A stretch of DNA of 64,000 bases from Duganella flavida (GTDB lineage Bacteria; Pseudomonadota; Gammaproteobacteria; Burkholderiales; Burkholderiaceae_D). The stretch spans positions 248,001 through 312,000 of the forward strand of contig NZ_WWCN01000004.1 in NCBI RefSeq assembly GCF_009857445.1, given 5' to 3'. Positions 35,551-42,871 of the stretch are shown in pieces. The position numbers were made by a program, and so were the translations under genes. Numbering within the stretch: the first letter of the stretch is position 1; each line of letters begins with the position of its first letter. The notes beneath the pieces are model-generated. The model searched no databases. It saw nothing but the letters and a program-made list of their open reading frames with translations, and was not told the origin of the DNA.

Positions 35551-36006
35551 ATGAGACTTACCGCATTTACTGATTATAGTTTGAGGACACTGGTTCATCT
35601 GGGGATGAACCGCGGTCATTTGGTGACCATCCAGGAGATTGCAGAGACCCACGCAATTTCGAAAAACCACCTGATGAAAGTGGTGCACCAGCTGGGTGTC
35701 GCTGGCTACGTTGATACGATCCGAGGACGCAACGGGGGGCTACGCCTTCAGCTTGAACCATCCGAAATCAATATTGGTGCGGTGGTTCGCCTGACGGAAA
35801 CCGACTTTTACATGGCAGAGTGTTTTGATTCACACAATAACAGCTGCCCGCTGGCGGCGAACTGTCGTCTTAAGCACGCGCTGGCTACGGCGACTTTTGC
35901 TTATCTGGCGGTGCTGGATGCACAAACGCTGGAGATGCTGCTACCGGTAGCGGGCAAGCAGACCCTGACGCCTATCAAATTCCACCGTTCAACTTCTGCT
36001 GCCTAG
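35551..36006 (+). CDS. nsrR: NO-sensing Rrf2-family repressor NsrR
   Basis: A 151-residue Rrf2 protein. The N-terminal MRLTAFTDYSLRTLVHLGMN, with Asp8, and the winged helix (AISKNHLMKVVHQLGVAGYV, RGRNGGLRL) are NsrR-typical. Three cysteines Cys91, Cys99 and Cys105 (ECFDSHNNSCPLAANC) hold a 4Fe-4S cluster that reacts with NO and releases DNA. There is no good ribosome site before the ATG. It sits divergent from the ncg-nirK side, and NsrR-like palindromes occur before it and several operons here, so it is the likely master regulator of the island. Confidence 0.93.
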   Translation: MRLTAFTDYSLRTLVHLGMNRGHLVTIQEIAETHAISKNHLMKVVHQLGVAGYVDTIRGRNGGLRLQLEPSEINIGAVVRLTETDFYMAECFDSHNNSCPLAANCRLKHALATATFAYLAVLDAQTLEMLLPVAGKQTLTPIKFHRSTSAA

Positions 36007-36062
36007 GTCGGCTGATTCAAGTCGGCTGATACAGGTTGGCTGATACAGGTCGGGTGATACAA
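36007..36062 (+). repeat. Four tandem 14-bp repeats after nsrR
   Basis: Starting right after the nsrR stop codon, four imperfect 14-base units follow without spacers: GTCGGCTGATTCAA, GTCGGCTGATACAG, GTTGGCTGATACAG and GTCGGGTGATACAA. The role is unknown; such arrays vary in copy number by slippage. Confidence 0.85.
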
Positions 36063-36073
36063 GGCCGGGCTGG

Positions 36074-36098
36074 ATAAAAAAGAGGGGGCGTGCCCCCC
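36074..36098 (-). terminator. Terminator of the DUF1971 gene
   Basis: On the minus strand a GGGGG/CCCCC stem with a short loop is followed by TCTTTTTT, 5 bases after the DUF1971 stop. It may also stop nsrR transcripts coming the other way, less efficiently. Confidence 0.7.
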
Positions 36099-36102
36099 GT
36101 TG

Positions 36103-36390
36103 TCATTGCTGGCGGTGAAAATCGACCTGAAAACGTACCGGCCCCATCACCTGCACTTCATGCTTTACTTGTGGTTCTACTACGCCAAAACTTGCGGGAG
36201 TCAGTATCACCTCTTCCAGAGGAAATCGTTCATCGGTGATACGGTAGAGCAGTGACCCCTCCAGGATGGTGATCCGTCCCCATACGCCGTCAGCCGTGGT
36301 ATGGCTGCGTTGAAGCGCGGCGGGAACGCTGTCTTGCGTGAAAACGGGTGTGCTCTTGTAGTGGATCATTTCAGCAGGAATGGATTTCAT
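36103..36390 (-). CDS. DUF1971 cupin-like protein
   Basis: A 95-residue protein with the DUF1971/TehB N-terminal-type jelly roll: KSTPVFTQDSVPAALQRSHT, TADGVWGRITILEGSLLYRI, and a C-terminal VMGPVRFQVDFHR. This domain often accompanies tellurite or NO-related genes; its function is not established. Its start faces the EAL gene across two NsrR-like palindromes, so it is probably induced by NO. A paralogue with the same blocks is at 37652-37933. Confidence 0.8.
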   Translation of the reverse strand: MKSIPAEMIHYKSTPVFTQDSVPAALQRSHTTADGVWGRITILEGSLLYRITDERFPLEEVILTPASFGVVEPQVKHEVQVMGPVRFQVDFHRQQ

Positions 36391-36442
36391 GGTGTCGCCC
36401 ATCAAGTCGTTTGTGTGGACCTATTATGGCATGAGTGGCATA

Positions 36443-36507
36443 AAGAAGTAAAATAAATACTTGATTTATTTGGCCGGAATAATTAAGATGTATCTATTCT
36501 GCTCATT
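36443..36507. promoter_or_regulatory. Paired NsrR-like operators in a divergent promoter
   Basis: AAGAAGTA-AAATAAA-TACTTGAT (36443-36465) and AAGATGTA-TCTATTC-TGCTCATT (36485-36507) lie between the divergent DUF1971 and EAL genes. A rightward promoter is seen as TTGATT (36461-36466), 17 bases, TAAGAT (36484-36489), overlapped by both elements. The first palindrome shares an 18-base core with the one at 23418. Confidence 0.6.
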
Positions 36508-36519
36508 TATGATCTTTCT

Positions 36520-37317
36520 ATGCCAATCGGCCCACTTGATTATCCTGCATCCCCCCCTCTTGCGCGCCGCAATCAGGTCCTCGCCAGGGGTGTCTCCGCT
36601 TCTGAGCTGGTGCACGGCTTGTCGCGCAAGGAGTTCGTTGCCGTCTTCCAGCCTTATGTGAATGCGCTGACGGGCAAGGTGGTCGCCATCGAAGCCACAC
36701 TGCGCTGGCAGCATCCGCGCCGTGGCTGCCTGGTGCCGGCCGATTTTGTTTGTGAGGCGGACCAACAAGGCCTGTTGGACCAGCTGGCAATCGAACTTAT
36801 TGATCAGGCCGCGCTGGCCGCTGCACGGTGGCAGGGGACGGCCTCGGCCTGCGTGGGGGCATTGTGCGCAGTGCCGCTGGTTGTCAGCTTGTCCGGTGGT
36901 TTGCTGCGTTCGGGCGCGGCCCGGCGCCACCTCGCCTCCTACAGTGGGCTGCAAGAGGGCAGGGCCGGAGTAGTCCTCGGGCTAGATGATTTCTTTGGCG
37001 GCGCGCAGTTAGAAAAAATCGACTTGGGCGACTGCTGCGATACCCGTGATGCGCTGGATCAGGCGCTGGCGTGCCGTTTGACGCCCTGGGCGACTGTCGT
37101 TACCAACATCGGCACCATCCTTCAATGGTATGCCGTGGCCGAACGAGGTTTGCAGTTCGTCCAAGGCGATTTCATCTGCCCGCCCACGCGCGCCACCAGC
37201 GTCGACACCGCACTGCGACGCTGGCAATCCTCATTCCGGGCGATCAGTGCTTGCTCGGAAATCTCTTCACTCAACCCACACAAAGGAACATTATGCGTCT
37301 CGCTTCATTCACCTTGA
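36520..37317 (+). CDS. Degenerate EAL-domain protein
   Basis: A 265-residue EAL-fold protein. The substrate-loop start FVAVFQPYVNALTGKVVAIE is clear, but the name-giving EAL motif reads EAT (IEATLRWQHP), and the metal motif usually DDFGTG reads DDFFGG; the usual downstream catalytic Lys and Glu blocks are not evident. It is therefore probably not a c-di-GMP phosphodiesterase and may bind the nucleotide or a partner instead. It is under a putative NsrR-controlled promoter and overlaps the next small metal-domain gene by 25 bases. An active REC-EAL paralogue is at 39943. Confidence 0.75.
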   Translation: MPIGPLDYPASPPLARRNQVLARGVSASELVHGLSRKEFVAVFQPYVNALTGKVVAIEATLRWQHPRRGCLVPADFVCEADQQGLLDQLAIELIDQAALAAARWQGTASACVGALCAVPLVVSLSGGLLRSGAARRHLASYSGLQEGRAGVVLGLDDFFGGAQLEKIDLGDCCDTRDALDQALACRLTPWATVVTNIGTILQWYAVAERGLQFVQGDFICPPTRATSVDTALRRWQSSFRAISACSEISSLNPHKGTLCVSLHSP

Positions 37318-37547
37318 AAGATTTCAATAGCCCGGGCTTCGGCACTGATGCAGAGAAAGCGCTGTCGCTGCTGCCGGGCGTCAGCGACGTGCTGATAGGC
37401 GAAGTCTCGGATATTTGCAGTGTCGTCTATGATGAGGTAAAGGTCTCGACGCTGATGCTGCGCAATGCTTTACAAGGCGCGGGCTATAACTGCGAGATCC
37501 AAGAGCCCATGCCAGCGAAAACTTCATGCTGTGGTGGCTGTAGCTAA
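37293..37547 (+). CDS. Small HMA-like protein with Cys-rich tail
   Basis: An 84-residue protein from the ATG at 37293 (AAAGGA site). It follows the beta-alpha-beta pattern of heavy-metal-associated domains (ALSLLPGVSDVLIGEVSDIC, VSTLMLRNALQGAGYNCEIQ), but lacks the usual N-terminal CxxC. Instead it ends KTSCCGGCS, a compact metal-binding-like tail. A copper chaperone role is a guess supported by the surrounding copper genes. It overlaps the EAL gene end, so the two are co-expressed. Confidence 0.65.
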   Translation: MRLASFTLKDFNSPGFGTDAEKALSLLPGVSDVLIGEVSDICSVVYDEVKVSTLMLRNALQGAGYNCEIQEPMPAKTSCCGGCS

Positions 37548-37651
37548 GCGCAGCAGGCCATCCGAGAGGGCCGGCCGCTGGTGTCCTGCGGGTGCTGATC
37601 AGGCCGGTGTTTACCAAACTTCTCAATTGGCGTTCAGTGGTCGATGGCGGA

Positions 37652-37933
37652 TCAGCGATAGAAGTCGACCCGAAAACGCACCGGTCCCACAATCTCCAGG
37701 TGATGTACTTGTCTGGGCAGGACCGTGCCACTGAGGGCGGGCGTCAGTAAGTAGTCCGCTCGTTCAGCGCCAGCGTCAGTAACAGCGTAGCGCACGCTTC
37801 CTTCAAGCACCACGACACTAGCCCATACCCCGTCGGCTGTCGCGTGATCACGCAACAGGGCGGTTGGCACCGAGTCTTGATTGAACTCAGGCGAACTGCG
37901 GTAGTGGCGGATTGCGGCCGGTATTGGTTTCAT
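37652..37933 (-). CDS. DUF1971 cupin-like protein, second copy
   Basis: A 93-residue paralogue of the 36103 gene: YRSSPEFNQDSVPTALLRDH, TADGVWASVVVLEGSVRYAV and VGPVRFRVDFYR. Its ATG overlaps the stop of the anti-sigma gene (ATGA). In ChrR-type anti-sigma factors a zinc-finger domain is fused to a cupin; here zinc finger and cupin-like protein are separate neighbours, so this could be a split sensor. That is inference. Confidence 0.78.
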   Translation of the reverse strand: MKPIPAAIRHYRSSPEFNQDSVPTALLRDHATADGVWASVVVLEGSVRYAVTDAGAERADYLLTPALSGTVLPRQVHHLEIVGPVRFRVDFYR

Positions 37934-38145
37934 CAGGATCGGTCCGGCTCTGTGGTTCGTGCCAGCAATGTTTCAAGATGCGAAAACACGGCCGTGAATT
38001 GCGACTTGGCGATGCGGCAGGCACTGCACGTATCCAGGTGCGCCGCCAGCCCAGTTGCTTGTTGCGCCGTCAGCGACGCGTCCCGCGATGACGCCACCAG
38101 GTAAGTCGTTTCGCGGCAAGTCAGTTTTTTAATCGCGTCAGTCAT
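37933..38145 (-). CDS. Zinc-finger anti-sigma factor (ZAS domain)
   Basis: A 70-residue soluble protein with the anti-sigma zinc motif HLDTCSAC (His-x3-Cys-x2-Cys) and an upstream helical segment. It would bind and inhibit the ECF sigma factor encoded just before it; the genes overlap by 8 bases, the usual arrangement. It lacks a transmembrane helix or sensor domain, so the signal must come through another protein, perhaps the adjacent DUF1971 product. Confidence 0.75.
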   Translation of the reverse strand: MTDAIKKLTCRETTYLVASSRDASLTAQQATGLAAHLDTCSACRIAKSQFTAVFSHLETLLARTTEPDRS

Positions 38146-38752
38146 CAAGTTCTCCCCATCCCCGGACGGCGCAATCGCGCAAGCGCATACGCGCCCGATA
38201 CAGTATGACGCGCAAATTCCCGGCACTGACGGTGCAGGTGTCCATAATCTCAGCCAGCTCCATCCCCAGATATTCACGCATTAAAAAAAGGCGGGCAGTA
38301 TCGGCCGGGAGGCGGTTCATGCACAGTTCAACGATATCGAGCAGCTGGTTCTCTGCCGCCTTCTTTTCGCCGCAGACGGTGTCGATGAATGCCTCCGGAT
38401 GCCAGGCGTCATCGGCAGTGAACAGGTAGTCGAATTCACTGAGGTCGCCGGGCTCAACGCTCCAGTGTACGGTCTGGAACAACTTCCGGCGCCGGATTAC
38501 ATCAATAATTTTGTTGCGTAGTATCCCTGTGAGCCAAGTGCGAATACTAGAGCGTCCCTCGAAGCGTTCCCATGAGTTTGCCGCGCCGATCAGCGTCTCT
38601 TGCACGACGTCTTCGGCATCGGCCGATGATGAAAGCTGCAATCGCGCCAGGCGAATCAGGAACGCCCTTTCTAGTGCGATAGTCTCCCAGCAGTCCGTGA
38701 ATATGGTTGGTTTTAGCATGAGGTGTGGTTTAAATATTGGTAACGTTGCCAT
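38138..38752 (-). CDS. ECF-family RNA polymerase sigma factor
   Basis: A 204-residue sigma70-family factor (193 if Met12 is used; neither start has a clear ribosome site). Region 2 reads SSSADAEDVVQETLIGAANS and TWLTGILRNKIIDVIRRRK; region 4 reads MNRLPADTARLFLMREYLGM, then a helix-turn-helix LAEIMDTCTVSAGNLRVILY. It directs transcription of an unknown stress set, held by the ZAS protein. The operon sigma/anti-sigma/DUF1971 sits inside the NO island. Confidence 0.88.
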   Translation of the reverse strand: MATLPIFKPHLMLKPTIFTDCWETIALERAFLIRLARLQLSSSADAEDVVQETLIGAANSWERFEGRSSIRTWLTGILRNKIIDVIRRRKLFQTVHWSVEPGDLSEFDYLFTADDAWHPEAFIDTVCGEKKAAENQLLDIVELCMNRLPADTARLFLMREYLGMELAEIMDTCTVSAGNLRVILYRARMRLRDCAVRGWGELDD

Positions 38753-38873
38753 GTTCTGGGCTGTTCTCTGTTAGTCGAACCCGGGACCGGCCCGTTACAC
38801 CAGCCGCCGGCTTTTTATCGCCAGTGCCGAGACCGCTGGTATGGATGGCGCGCCAGCGTGGCACGCTAGCGCC

Positions 38874-39839
38874 TTACCTGCTTAGCAAAGTCCTCGCACC
38901 CAAATAAACAATGAAGCTGCTGACAGCGGCCATGAGCGGCACAGCCAATACGCGCGCAGCGCCACTGCCTCCAAGCGCTAGCTTGAGACAGCAGTTGAGC
39001 GCAGACGTCATGCCAAACGTGTAGGCCCAGTAAGACCTGGTAAATGGCTGCTCTTTCAACCAGGAAGTGAGCCGTAATCCGTGTATAAGCTGATACAGCC
39101 CATAACCGAGCAGCAGCATGACCCACGGGCCAGCGATATGGGGCTCGATGAATAGCACTGACGCAGCGCAGACCACCGCTGGCGCTGCCTGTATGCCCAT
39201 GAGTGGTCGCCGTGCCGGCGCCAGCGCGGCACCGTGGATGATGCTCGCTTTGATGACAGGCTCTAGGCTAAGCCAAGAAAAAAGACCGGCCCCCAGGAAC
39301 AGCCATGCCCAATCCGGTTGGCCTAGCACGCCCAGTGCAGCCGCACTGGTGAAGTTGCCGGCGACGTCTGGCAGGTAAAGGGCAGGGGTTGTGTCTGTAG
39401 TATTCCGGTTGCCGCGCCAAAGCCGCGCGGTGTGCCATGCCGAAAAACCGAGGTGCCACGCGATCCCGACAATCGCCAGCGACCATGCGGCAATCAGCGA
39501 GTAAGCGGCTGCGGCCGGCACAAACACCAGCGTCGACACACCGATCAGGGACGCGATGCTACAGCTGACAGGATCGTGGTACTCCTCAATTATTTGCCGA
39601 GGCTGGCGTATCAAGCGGATCTGGTACCGCAGCACCAAAGCGCACCAGATCGCAAAGGACATTTCGAGCTCAAGCTCGCCAAGGATGGGGGGGATGCCCC
39701 ACAGTTTCGCAGCATTGAGCAAGGCATAGCCGAGGCCCGACAAGCCAAGAATCATGCTGAAGTGCGTCACCGATACCGTACTGCGAGATGCGGACGGCAG
39801 GGCTGGTAATGCTGCTGGTACCGGAATTTGGTCGCTCAT
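38874..39839 (-). CDS. TehA/SLAC1-family anion channel or exporter
   Basis: A 321-residue, about ten-helix membrane protein from the Met after GAGG at 39839. Segments such as FSMILGLSGLGYALLNAAKL, AGNFTSAAALGVLGQPDWAW and LMGIQAAPAVVCAASVLFIE are typical of the TehA/SLAC1 family, which conducts anions or exports tellurite. SLAC1 proteins are often seen beside nitrite and NO genes, so nitrite or nitrate movement is plausible but unproven. Reads in the same direction as the sigma operon but with a 120-base gap. Confidence 0.82.
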   Translation of the reverse strand: MSDQIPVPAALPALPSASRSTVSVTHFSMILGLSGLGYALLNAAKLWGIPPILGELELEMSFAIWCALVLRYQIRLIRQPRQIIEEYHDPVSCSIASLIGVSTLVFVPAAAAYSLIAAWSLAIVGIAWHLGFSAWHTARLWRGNRNTTDTTPALYLPDVAGNFTSAAALGVLGQPDWAWLFLGAGLFSWLSLEPVIKASIIHGAALAPARRPLMGIQAAPAVVCAASVLFIEPHIAGPWVMLLLGYGLYQLIHGLRLTSWLKEQPFTRSYWAYTFGMTSALNCCLKLALGGSGAARVLAVPLMAAVSSFIVYLGARTLLSR

Positions 39840-39942
39840 ATTCATCCTCAGCGGTCTCCTAAGCGCTATGGAAACAGCGCGCATGCGCTCTTTTTCTTCA
39901 GAATGTCCGGGAAGATGCAAATTTTCTAGGACAATTTTGCGC

Positions 39943-41205
39943 TTAATTCAGGCCGGTTTCTGCGGCGTCGGCGCGGACATCGTGAGGCAGGTTGGCATAT
40001 GCTTCGCTCCAGCCAGCAACGCTGTCAAGAAATTCAGCTTGCGGCACCGGTTTGCCGATCAGATAGCCCTGTGCGTAACGGCATTCCAGGCGACGCAGGA
40101 GACGCCAGTCGGATGCTGATTCGATTCCTTCCGCCACCGAGTCCAGCCGCAACTCTTTGGCCAGCGCCAGACTTGAGGCCAGCACCAACACTTGCGCATT
40201 GTCCTTGCATGCAGCAGTGACAAAGGAGCGGTCCATCTTCAGCTCTGAAAAAGGAATGCGGATCAGCTGTTGCATGCTTGAATAGCCAGTGCCATAGTCA
40301 TCGATCGATAAGCCGTAGCCTTTCATCCGCAGTCGCGCCAGGTTTTCCAGGCTGTGCGGAACGTCGGACATGGCAGCTGATTCGGTCACCTCGAATACGA
40401 TGAAGCGGGGGGCAATTCCGCTGTGGTCCAGGATGGCAATCAGGCGCGCTGCATAGCCTGGGTTCGATAGCGAGGAGAGCGACAAGTTGATCGACACTTC
40501 GAACTGCTTTCCCTGGGCGCTCCAGCTTTGCCAGGCGCGGGCGGTCTTTTGCACTATCTGCTCGGTCAATTGGTCGATCAGACCATGTTGCTCGAGCAGG
40601 GGGATAAACGAATCCGGTGGCACCAGACCGCGTTGCGGATGACGCCACCGCGCCAATGCTTCGGCGCTGTGGATGGTGCCGTTGGTCAGGCAGGCCTTCG
40701 GCTGGAAAAAAGGCTCAAATTGCCCGAGTACCAGCGCCTGCGTGAGCTCGTCCATTGACGGCTCCGGGAAGGCGGGGTGCGAACTGCCGCGGGCACTGCG
40801 AGAACCATGGCTGCCTGGCTTCAGCCGGCATAGCAGCTGCTCAATTGCCGCTGGTGTTGCCGGCTTCTCCATCGCGCCCAGCAGGTGAATACCATAGGCT
40901 TTCACCATCGTTTCAACGGACGAAATCAAGGCCCGGTCCAAGGCGCTCAACAAGATAATGGACACCTTGCTCTGCGCTTCTGCCAAGTGGCGCACTAGCT
41001 CCATGCCATCCATCCCAGGCATGTTGAGGTCGATGAAGCAGACGTCGAACGGCTGCCTAGCTTGCTCGAATGCCGTCAACGCGGCGCCACCGTCGGCGAC
41101 GTCGGTGATGCTGTTTGCACCCAGCCCCGCAAGCATGCGTCGCAGTGCGCGTCGCTGGAAGTCGTGGTCTTCTACCAGCAGAAAGTTGAGATTCTCGATA
41201 TTCAT
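39943..41205 (-). CDS. Response regulator with EAL phosphodiesterase domain
   Basis: A 420-residue protein. Receiver domain at residues 6-125 with phospho-acceptor Asp59 (CFIDLNMPGMDG) and switch Lys (MEKPAT). EAL domain at about 155-400 with SAEALARW, LSINLS-like region, SIDDYGTGYSSM, and AEGIES, so the catalytic set for c-di-GMP hydrolysis is complete. No cognate kinase is adjacent; the PAS-GGDEF protein at 47754 offers the opposite activity in the same island. Confidence 0.9.
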   Translation of the reverse strand: MNIENLNFLLVEDHDFQRRALRRMLAGLGANSITDVADGGAALTAFEQARQPFDVCFIDLNMPGMDGMELVRHLAEAQSKVSIILLSALDRALISSVETMVKAYGIHLLGAMEKPATPAAIEQLLCRLKPGSHGSRSARGSSHPAFPEPSMDELTQALVLGQFEPFFQPKACLTNGTIHSAEALARWRHPQRGLVPPDSFIPLLEQHGLIDQLTEQIVQKTARAWQSWSAQGKQFEVSINLSLSSLSNPGYAARLIAILDHSGIAPRFIVFEVTESAAMSDVPHSLENLARLRMKGYGLSIDDYGTGYSSMQQLIRIPFSELKMDRSFVTAACKDNAQVLVLASSLALAKELRLDSVAEGIESASDWRLLRRLECRYAQGYLIGKPVPQAEFLDSVAGWSEAYANLPHDVRADAAETGLN

Positions 41206-41317
41206 GATGCTTCCGGAAGCATTGTTGGGGCTTGCCGGTCCTGTTCATAGTAGCGAAACACTGTCGCGGGAAGCCGGTATCCGAGGTGTCGCGACCTTGG
41301 TTACCGGCGCGCTGGCC

Positions 41318-41737
41318 TCAGGTGCTGGATGCCGCTTCGATCGCTGGATAGAACTCGCGATCTTCTTTTTTCATGCGCTGGTAAAGAGTCTTCAATACAG
41401 AATTCGCCTCATGTCGGAACAACTCGGGTTGTTCGGCCATGAGACGGGGAGTGTTCCACTTTCCCGCGAACATCAGGTACGTGCCAGCGATGCCATCCAT
41501 CTCATCCCGGTAATGGCGGCTAAGCCTTGCCAGGCTCGTGTTGCTGCTGGCCTCCAGCGCTGGATACAAGACCTTGTCTTCTACCGCCAGATGGAGCTTG
41601 ATGATGCCGCTCATGGCGACAATGCGTTGAGAGATTTCAGCGGCGTGCTCCGTAATACCGGTTTGCACCAAGGTGCGCAGGCCGGCAATGGCGCCCAAGA
41701 TGTCGATGTGCTGATGCTTAAATTTATCGATGTTCAT
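41318..41737 (-). CDS. Hemerythrin-domain (HHE) protein
   Basis: A 139-residue hemerythrin-like bundle: MNIDKFKHQHIDILGAIAG (His8/His10), GIIKLHLAVEDKVLYPALEA (His49, Glu53), SRHYRDEMDG, FRHEANSVLKTLY and the C-terminal EDREFYPAIEA. It likely holds a diiron centre for oxygen or NO. Its upstream region holds a weak NsrR-like palindrome. The pseudogene at 59258 begins and ends with nearly the same residues, showing a duplicated family in this genome. Confidence 0.87.
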   Translation of the reverse strand: MNIDKFKHQHIDILGAIAGLRTLVQTGITEHAAEISQRIVAMSGIIKLHLAVEDKVLYPALEASSNTSLARLSRHYRDEMDGIAGTYLMFAGKWNTPRLMAEQPELFRHEANSVLKTLYQRMKKEDREFYPAIEAASST

Positions 41738-41790
41738 AACATTCTTTCATGACCGTTCACTAATGTAGTAATTCTATAGGATAGGGTCTA

Positions 41791-41813
41791 AACAGGCAAA
41801 TAAAATACACTTT
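41791..41813. promoter_or_regulatory. Weak NsrR-like site upstream of hemerythrin
   Basis: On the minus strand AAAGTGTA-TTTTATT-TGCCTGTT keeps the 8-7-8 layout with several mismatches. It lies 54 bases upstream of the hemerythrin start codon. Confidence 0.35.
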
Positions 41814-41886
41814 ATGTTTAGCAATTTTAGCTATCAGCTACCCTGCTCTTTGCTATCGGCCTGGGTTAAATCTATGCCCTATCCAT

Positions 41887-42294
41887 CTACGCGCGACGTG
41901 TCTCGATCGATTGCTGCTCAATAAAGTTCTGACTACCGAAGAAGCCATACTTCAAGGACTCGCCAATACGGCCTGCTGTGATCTGCAATTCGCGGGCAAT
42001 GCCCGGTTCAAACAGGCGTGTACTCGTTGCTTCAAACAGGGCAAGCCAAGTGGCAAAGTGTTTTGGCGTAACACCGCGCAGCAGCATGTGCTTGCCATAG
42101 ACGTTACCTTGAAAGCTCTTGGTCCCTAGCATGACGGTTGACCAGAAATCGACCATGCGGTCCAGATGCGGCTCCCAATGCGAGCCGATGGCTTCGCTGA
42201 AGACAGTGAAGAGTTCGGGATCGGCACGTACGTCATCGTAAAATTCATGCACCAGCTTGGTGATCGAAGTGGTGTTTAGTTCGTGATAGCTCAT
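41887..42294 (-). CDS. Group III truncated hemoglobin
   Basis: A 135-residue globin. The start at 42294 (MSYHELNTTSITKLVHEFYD) fits family length. Conserved blocks: FYDDVRADPELFTVFSEAIG, HWEPHLDRMVDFWSTVMLGT, FQGNVYGKHMLLRGVTPKHF with proximal His, and WLALFEATSTRLF. Group III globins bind oxygen or NO; a detoxification or carrier role is likely here. It overlaps the upstream membrane gene by 50 bases and lacks an obvious ribosome site, so it depends on translation of the upstream gene. Confidence 0.85.
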   Translation of the reverse strand: MSYHELNTTSITKLVHEFYDDVRADPELFTVFSEAIGSHWEPHLDRMVDFWSTVMLGTKSFQGNVYGKHMLLRGVTPKHFATWLALFEATSTRLFEPGIARELQITAGRIGESLKYGFFGSQNFIEQQSIETRRA

Positions 42295-42871
42295 TTGTTT
42301 CAGTATTACTTTGATTAAGTTTGAGAGCTGGGGCCATTCGAATGCACCAGGCAATTGAAAGGAGGATGGCGGCAGTTGTCAGCGCCATCCCGGTGAGGTT
42401 TTGATCGTCAAGCAGGTAGGCGTTGCACAGGCGCTGCAGCATGTTTTGATACTGGATGCCAGCAATCGCCATCATGGCGCCGAAGTTCCCAAGAAAGAAC
42501 AGCTGCACCACCCAAGGACAGCGCCCTAGTGAACCCGGCAGCACCATGCCCAGCAAGAACAGCGATGCAAACTTGCCCGCCTCGGACCAGATGGAATTCA
42601 GGCTCAGCTCTAGCGCCCGCGGTATCATCCAGTAAGCGCTGATAAACAGCAGCCCCGTCAGGCCCGCCACCCCGTACTGATCAGCCTTTACCAGCAACCG
42701 ATGCCCTGGTTGCGCAGCACCGGCGGTCCAGCCCCCAATGATCAGCAAAGGGAGCTGCACCAGCATGTGGCGGAGCATGCTGGATTCGAGCCAGCGCGCC
42801 CCGCCCACAGCGAGCGTCAACGCGCAGACGGCGATGGCGGGCCTGGCGACAGTGGCGTACGCAAGCTTCAC
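42245..42871 (-). CDS. Multi-spanning membrane protein of the CcoNOP-like operon
   Basis: A 208-residue protein using a GTG start that overlaps the SCO1 stop (GTGA). Five to six membrane segments are seen (AIAVCALTLAVGGARWLESS, MLVQLPLLIIGGWTAG, AGLTGLLFISAYWMIPRALE, FASLFLLGMVLPGSLG, LTTAAILLSIAWCI) with His and Trp residues near the first loop. I do not recognise a family; position after SCO1 suggests a copper or heme assembly factor. The Nitrosomonas coxB2A2-senC cluster also ends with an unassigned membrane gene, an analogy only. Confidence 0.6.
   Translation of the reverse strand: MKLAYATVARPAIAVCALTLAVGGARWLESSMLRHMLVQLPLLIIGGWTAGAAQPGHRLLVKADQYGVAGLTGLLFISAYWMIPRALELSLNSIWSEAGKFASLFLLGMVLPGSLGRCPWVVQLFFLGNFGAMMAIAGIQYQNMLQRLCNAYLLDDQNLTGMALTTAAILLSIAWCIRMAPALKLNQSNTETNELSRTKHHFDHQAGA

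Noticed and set aside
36007..36062. Tandem array considered as CRISPR
   Set aside because: Units are 14 bases and directly adjacent, with no spacers and no cas genes nearby.
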